A DNA stretch of 64,000 nt. It comes from Aliarcobacter trophiarum LMG 25534 (lineage in GTDB: Bacteria; Campylobacterota; Campylobacteria; Campylobacterales; Arcobacteraceae). Shown piece after piece: positions 59,806 to 64,000 of the stretch; position 1 is the stretch's first letter; every line of letters begins with the position of its first letter. The notes under the pieces are model-generated. The model worked only from the letters and a program-made list of their open reading frames with translations. It had not been told where the DNA came from and searched no databases. Location of the stretch: NCBI RefSeq assembly GCF_003355515.1, contig NZ_CP031367.1, positions 62,001-126,000 of the forward strand. The letters run 5' to 3'. Both the position numbers and the translations under genes were made by a program.

Positions 59806-60921
59806 ATGAAAAAAACATATATTTGGTCACTTCCTACAAGGATATTTCACCATTTATTAGCTATTTTTATTCTTGCTGCTTTTTTAACAGATGATGATAA
59901 GCTAATCAACTATCACTCAAATATTGGTTATGCAATTTTGATACTCTTGATTTTTAGACTATTTTGGGGCTTTATAGGACCAAAATACTCTTTATTTAAA
60001 GACTTTTCAACAAACATAAATGAAGCCAAAGAGTTTATGAAAAATATCTTTAATAGTGAACAAAAATATATAGGTCATAATCCTATGGCATCTTATATAA
60101 TGATTGCTATACTTATAACTACTTTTTTGGTGATTATAAGTGGTGTATTAACTCTTGGGATTCAAGAAGGAAAAGGTGTATTAAGCTTCTTAAATAGTGA
60201 ATATTTTAAAAAGATGAAGCTAATTGAAGAGATACATGAGTTTCTTGCAAATTTTTTAATAGTTTTGATTATTATCCATCTTTTTGGGATAGCTTTTGAT
60301 AGGATATTTCATAAAAAACATCAAACTTTAAATTCAATATTTACAGGTTATAAAGTGGTAAAGAGTATAGAGGATGTAAGATTAAATATATTTCAAAAGC
60401 TATTTTCCTTTATAGCTCTTACTATATTTCTTATATTTATATTTTTTGCACTATTCAAGCCTAATAATATTTTAACAGCATCAATTTATGAACCAATTGA
60501 TTATAAAGTACAAAATATCTCTTTTGTAGATGAGTGTGGCAGTTGTCACACTCTTTATCCACCAAATCTATTACCTAAAAAATCATGGGAATTGATTATG
60601 AATGATTTAGAAAATCACTTTGGAGATGATGCAACAGTTGATAATGAAGTAAATAAAAATATTTTAAGTTTTCTAGTAAAAAATAGTGCAGAGAATTCAA
60701 CAATGGAAGCTAGTTGGAATTTTATAAATTCTATAGGCAATAAAGATATAATAGCTTTAAGTAAAACTAATTATTGGGAAAAAAGACACGAAGATATACC
60801 TAAAAAGATTTTTAAAAGTGAGAAGATAAAAAGTGTTGCAAATTGTAAAGCTTGTCATAATGATATTGAAAAAGGATTAATTGAAGATGAGAATATTAAA
60901 GATATTTCTGATTTTATGTAG
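59806..60921 (+). CDS. Cytochrome b561-type membrane protein fused to a diheme cytochrome c domain
   Basis: Residues 1-~195 form a four-helix cytochrome b561/Ni-hydrogenase-type domain starting IWSLPTRIFHHLLAIFIL, with His residues in helices 1, 2 and 4 (HH, YHSNIGY, LIIIHLFGIAFD) for two b hemes. A further membrane helix (~200-220) follows. The C-terminal ~150 residues repeat the DHC domain with CGSCH (244-248), the core NDLENHFGDDATVDN, and CKACH (347-351). The fusion allows electrons to pass from quinol through b hemes to periplasmic c hemes. AAAAAAGGA precedes the ATG. Confidence 0.9.
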   Translation: MKKTYIWSLPTRIFHHLLAIFILAAFLTDDDKLINYHSNIGYAILILLIFRLFWGFIGPKYSLFKDFSTNINEAKEFMKNIFNSEQKYIGHNPMASYIMIAILITTFLVIISGVLTLGIQEGKGVLSFLNSEYFKKMKLIEEIHEFLANFLIVLIIIHLFGIAFDRIFHKKHQTLNSIFTGYKVVKSIEDVRLNIFQKLFSFIALTIFLIFIFFALFKPNNILTASIYEPIDYKVQNISFVDECGSCHTLYPPNLLPKKSWELIMNDLENHFGDDATVDNEVNKNILSFLVKNSAENSTMEASWNFINSIGNKDIIALSKTNYWEKRHEDIPKKIFKSEKIKSVANCKACHNDIEKGLIEDENIKDISDFM

Positions 60922-61276
60922 TATGTTTTTATATCTAAATGGAGATAAGGATTACAAAAAATATAAGCACTCATATAAAAATCTTGATTATTTGGATTTA
61001 AATGATAATCAAGTTAAAGCTATTAAAAATATTTTAGTAGAGCTGAAAGATGAGTATAAAAAGTTTTATAAGTATAAAGATGAGATTGAAGATGAGATTG
61101 AAGATATGATTGAAGAGCCAAACTTTGATGAAAATTTATATATCAAAAAAACTATGGAGATTAAAAAAAGAGCTACTATTTTAGAATCAAAAAGGATAAA
61201 AAAGATTCATGAAATTTTAAATGAAAAACAAAGAGATAAATTTGCTGATCACTTTAAGGAGTGGGTAATTGAATAA
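60887..61276 (+). CDS. CpxP/Spy-like periplasmic protein
   Basis: I choose the ATG at 60887 (129 residues); a TTG two codons earlier is possible. It overlaps the cytochrome b gene by 35 bp. A signal peptide (RILKIFLILCSMFLYLNG) precedes an all-helical, highly charged mature part containing two LTxxQ-like motifs, DLNDNQVKAI and LNEKQRDKF, as in CpxP, Spy and ZraP, which bind misfolded proteins or metals and modulate histidine kinases. The next genes encode a two-component pair, so a sensor-accessory role is likely. Confidence 0.75.
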   Translation: MRILKIFLILCSMFLYLNGDKDYKKYKHSYKNLDYLDLNDNQVKAIKNILVELKDEYKKFYKYKDEIEDEIEDMIEEPNFDENLYIKKTMEIKKRATILESKRIKKIHEILNEKQRDKFADHFKEWVIE

Positions 61277-61934
61277 AAAAGTTTTATTGATTGAAGATGA
61301 TTTACAAATGCAAAACTTGATAGTTGATTATCTAAAGGATTATGGATTTATTGTTAAAGCTTTTGATAATCCAAAAGATATTTTAGAAGATTTTAAAAAG
61401 AACAATGATTATTCAATTATAATATTAGATTTAATGCTCCCTTTTATGGATGGATTTGACCTATTTAATAAATTAAAAGAGATAAAAAATATACCTATAA
61501 TTATCTCATCAGCAAGAGGTGATATAGGTAATAAAATCCATGGATTTGAGCTTGGAGCTGATGATTACTTAGCAAAACCCTATGAACCACGAGAGTTGGT
61601 TTTAAGAATAGAGGCTATTTTAAAAAGGAATTTAAATAAAACTCTTATAATTGGAGATTTTACTATAGATAAAGATAATAGAACTGTCTTAGTGGATGAT
61701 TATGCTGTTGATTTTACCAAAATAGAGTTTGAAATTTTTATCTATTTAGTTGAAAATCAAAATAAAATATCTTCAAGAGAGCAGATTTTAAATGCAACTT
61801 CTTTAGATTTTAATACAAAAAATAGGACTATTGATATGCATATATCAAATATAAGAGCTAAGATTGGAGATGATTTTAAAAGCCCTAAATATATAAAATC
61901 TGTTTGGGGAATTGGTTATAAGTTTGTAGGTTAA
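61269..61934 (+). CDS. OmpR-family response regulator
   Basis: The start is a TTG with AAGGAG 7 nt upstream, overlapping the preceding gene by 8 bp (221 residues). The receiver domain has EDD (residues 9-11), phosphoacceptor Asp54 in ILDLMLPFMDG, Ser in IIISSARGD and Lys in YLAKPYEP. The C-terminal winged helix (~125-221) has IEFEIFIYLVENQ and RTIDMHISNIRAKIG. It likely controls the redox operon it belongs to. Confidence 0.93.
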   Translation: MNKKVLLIEDDLQMQNLIVDYLKDYGFIVKAFDNPKDILEDFKKNNDYSIIILDLMLPFMDGFDLFNKLKEIKNIPIIISSARGDIGNKIHGFELGADDYLAKPYEPRELVLRIEAILKRNLNKTLIIGDFTIDKDNRTVLVDDYAVDFTKIEFEIFIYLVENQNKISSREQILNATSLDFNTKNRTIDMHISNIRAKIGDDFKSPKYIKSVWGIGYKFVG

Positions 61935-61935
61935 T

Positions 61936-63126
61936 ATGTCAATTTTTAAGAAACTAACTATTCTTTTTATAATAAGCTTTATTTTAATGACAATAATTGG
62001 ACTGTGGATTGATAATATAAACCTAAAAAGGGTAGATAATTTTGCGAAGGAGAAGTATTTAAAAGTAGTAGATGATATTTTAAAGAATATAGAGAACAAG
62101 AATTATATCAACTCTTTGATGATAAAAAATGATTTAGAACAAGTAACTGTTTTGAATAAAAATGGTTTAGAAACTATATATACACAAGATTCAACATTTG
62201 GAAATATCTCTATATTAAAATATAAATCATTAAATAGCTACATTTTAAAAATAAAATATTTAGATGAAGAGTATATCTTTAAAGCTTTAGAGCAAGAGAG
62301 TTTAAGTGATAAAACTATTTTAAATATATTGGTATTTTTAGATATTTTTGCCCTTTTATTAATGTTTTTATTTATAATAAAAATTTTAAGTCCACTAAAA
62401 ACTATAACAAAAGAGATAAAAGCTTTTTCAAATGGAAATTTATCAACAAGAATAGATATAAAATCAAATGATGAAATAGGTACTTTAGCAAATAGTTTTA
62501 ACTTAATGGCAAGTTCTCTTGAAGAGTCTATAAAAACGAGAGAAGAACTACTCCGTGATATTGGGCATGAGTTAAGAACGCCAATAACAAAAGGTAAATT
62601 TGCTATAGAGAATATAGATGATTTTTCACAAAAAGAGCTACTTAAAAAGATTTTTTATGATTTAGAGAGATTAACAAATGAGTTAATAGAGCTTGAAAAG
62701 CTAAATATCTCAAAGTTAAATTTAACTATTTTTAGTGCAGAAACTTTGATTTTAGACTCCTTAGGGAAGCTTTATTTAGAAGATGAGAGAAAAATAGATA
62801 TAAAGATTTCTGAAGATTTCAAAATAGAGGCAGATTTATACTATTTATCAATTGCATTAAAAAATCTTATTGATAATGCATTAAAATATTCGACTTACTT
62901 CCCAATCATTATAGAAGTATCTAAAAATGAAATTTCTATTTCAAATAGAGGTGACAAATTAGTAAAAGATTTTGAACATTATTTAAAACCTTTTACTCAA
63001 GAGTTAGCTCAAAGAGATGGTTTTGGATTAGGCTTAAGTATTGTAAAAAAAGTTTTAGATAGACATAATTTTAGACTTCTTTATAGTTTTGAAAAGGGTT
63101 TTAATACTTTTAAAATTCTATTTTAA
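61936..63126 (+). CDS. Sensor histidine kinase
   Basis: The 396-residue protein has TM1 (~8-24), a periplasmic sensor segment (~25-125) and TM2 (~130-150: ILVFLDIFALLLMFLFIIKIL). A HAMP domain (~150-205) precedes the HisKA helix with the phosphoacceptor His in RDIGHELRTPITKGK (~209-223), and the ATPase domain has the N box (LKNLIDNALKYS) and G box (GFGLGLSIVKK). It starts 1 bp after the regulator gene. The periplasmic segment is small and has no recognised ligand fold; a CpxP-like partner is encoded two genes upstream. Confidence 0.93.
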   Translation: MSIFKKLTILFIISFILMTIIGLWIDNINLKRVDNFAKEKYLKVVDDILKNIENKNYINSLMIKNDLEQVTVLNKNGLETIYTQDSTFGNISILKYKSLNSYILKIKYLDEEYIFKALEQESLSDKTILNILVFLDIFALLLMFLFIIKILSPLKTITKEIKAFSNGNLSTRIDIKSNDEIGTLANSFNLMASSLEESIKTREELLRDIGHELRTPITKGKFAIENIDDFSQKELLKKIFYDLERLTNELIELEKLNISKLNLTIFSAETLILDSLGKLYLEDERKIDIKISEDFKIEADLYYLSIALKNLIDNALKYSTYFPIIIEVSKNEISISNRGDKLVKDFEHYLKPFTQELAQRDGFGLGLSIVKKVLDRHNFRLLYSFEKGFNTFKILF

Positions 63127-63670
63127 ACTCTTTTATCTCATAAAAACCTATCATAGCATTCATAAGTGCAATTTTTGAACTATTTTTCAACATATCTAAA
63201 CTTATATCTTTTTCAAAAATCTCTTTTTGCTCAAGTAGTCTAGCTCTTGAAGTTCCTTCTAATAAGCAATTTTTTGAGGTAATCCAAACTCCATCATAAA
63301 AGATAGCAATATTTGCAATGCTTGTATCTGTAACAATCCCATTTTTAACAATAATTATCTCATCGCAACTATCTTTTTTTAAAAAAAGCTCATCAAGTTT
63401 TTCTCTATTTAGATATTTTTTTGAGTAATTTAAAGTATCATCAAAAACTACCTTAAAGCTTCTTATCTCTCTTCTTTTATAAGGAAAATATTGTACATCT
63501 AGGATCTCATTTTCATTATATATAACTTTACATCGTAAAGTTTCATTAGATATAGGGTTTATATACTCTTGTAAGTTTAGGTTTTTTCCAATAGTTTTTG
63601 CAACTCTTTTTTGGTGATATTTCAAATTAAAAATCTCAAAATCATTACATTTTATTGTTTCAAAAAACAT
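63110..63670 (-). CDS. pabC: Class IV aminotransferase, probable aminodeoxychorismate lyase
   Basis: The 186-residue protein has the class IV fold but is short (IlvE has ~306). It begins FFETIKCNDFEIFNLKYHQKR, with the conserved Arg region KVIYNENEI, Lys in LNREKLDEL as the expected PLP residue, and VTDTSIANIAIF and LLEGTSRARLL. PabC eliminates pyruvate from aminodeoxychorismate to give p-aminobenzoate. The adjacent partial gene is pabB-like, which supports the role. It overlaps the kinase gene on the opposite strand by 17 bp. Confidence 0.8.
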   Translation of the reverse strand: MFFETIKCNDFEIFNLKYHQKRVAKTIGKNLNLQEYINPISNETLRCKVIYNENEILDVQYFPYKRREIRSFKVVFDDTLNYSKKYLNREKLDELFLKKDSCDEIIIVKNGIVTDTSIANIAIFYDGVWITSKNCLLEGTSRARLLEQKEIFEKDISLDMLKNSSKIALMNAMIGFYEIKEFKIEF

Positions 63671-63687
63671 CTTTTTATCCTTATATT

Positions 63688-64000
63688 CTAAAATGGCAAA
63701 TAAATTTTATCTATTAGCTCGTTATACTCATCTTTTACAATACTATCACTTGTAATTCCACCACCACTTTTATAAAAAAGTTCATCTTTAATCTTTTCAA
63801 TAAATCTAATAAGTACAAAACTTTGAAGATTTTCTCCATCAAAAATCCCAAAAACTCCACTGTAAAAATCTCTATCATAGTTTTCAATATTTTTTAAAAT
63901 TTCTATTGTAGATTTTTTTGGAGTTCCTGTAATACTTCCAGCTGGAAGAAGGTTTGAAAAAATATCTCCTATTTTTTCTTGCCAATTATTTTGTAAATCT
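63688..64000 (-). CDS. pabB: Aminodeoxychorismate synthase component I (PabB-like), 3' part
   Basis: The frame runs from the window edge to a TAG at 63688-63690, giving the last ~103 residues of a chorismate-utilising enzyme. LLPAGSITGTPKKSTIEI and FYSGVFGIFDGENLQSFVLIR are diagnostic of the PabB/TrpE fold, and KSGGGITSDSIVKDEYNEL closes the active site. The start lies outside the window. It precedes pabC by 17 bp on the same strand. Confidence 0.85.
   Translation of the reverse strand, partial: DLQNNWQEKIGDIFSNLLPAGSITGTPKKSTIEILKNIENYDRDFYSGVFGIFDGENLQSFVLIRFIEKIKDELFYKSGGGITSDSIVKDEYNELIDKIYLPF

Overview
This window is AT-rich chromosomal DNA from a Campylobacterota bacterium, most likely an Arcobacteraceae member (Aliarcobacter/Arcobacter type). 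That assignment is inferred from very low GC by eye, dense short-spaced operons, and conserved gene neighbourhoods. Examples are hom, aminotransferase, rlmB, rsmI and rpmE in one run, an MCE/iamAB lipid-transport operon, ilvE next to an SPFH protein, and hisZ-purA-DUF507-carA. Typical Campylobacterota content (ccoG, mqnP-type prenyltransferase, luxS, FlgO-like lipoproteins) agrees. No rRNA, CRISPR array or prophage is visible.

Layout. 1-7.9 kb: end of an RluA pseudouridine synthase, a minus-strand run of amino-acid and translation genes (hom, aminotransferase, exported protein, rlmB, rsmI, rpmE), then miaA, a small lipoprotein and a menaquinone prenyltransferase. 7.8-12.4 kb is the only clearly mobile region. 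It holds tRNA-Arg(UCG), a tyrosine integrase ending 41 bp past the tRNA, a complete IS3-family element with a textbook frameshift signal, gene remnants, and a complete IS4-superfamily element. 12.4-15.7 kb: a four-gene MCE-type ABC lipid transporter. 15.8-30.5 kb: luxS, an MnmC-like methyltransferase, a D,D-carboxypeptidase, metH, ilvE, SPFH protein, hisIE, rplM-rpsI, and thiD-thiM-tenA behind a TPP riboswitch and terminator. 30.6-53.6 kb: housekeeping genes including dnaE, surE, recJ, pyrG, moaC, rpsU, coaE, purM, gap and ccoG, with FlgO-like lipoproteins, a shortened SpeE-like protein and a YceI-MarR-YceI cluster. 53.7-58.6 kb: a class V aminotransferase, hisZ, purA, DUF507 and a carA whose glutaminase active site is lost. 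58.8-63.1 kb: an operon of an SHP-like cytochrome c, a diheme cytochrome c, a cytochrome b fused to a second diheme domain, a CpxP/Spy-like periplasmic protein and a two-component pair. 63.1-64 kb: pabC-like and partial pabB.

Most notable. (1) The redox operon at 58.8-63.1 kb joins SHP/DHC/cytochrome b electron transfer to an envelope-sensing module; it is the best candidate for an incompletely described system. (2) CarA has Gly at the position of the catalytic Cys and has lost the His/Glu partners, which suggests ammonia-dependent carbamoyl-phosphate synthesis. (3) The IS3 element lacks a target duplication and joins two truncated genes, which suggests that an integrative element at tRNA-Arg was deleted by IS recombination. 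(4) rplM and rpsI use codons (AAG, GGG, GCG) unlike all neighbours. Start codons were adjusted wherever a ribosome binding site or family length favoured a different start.
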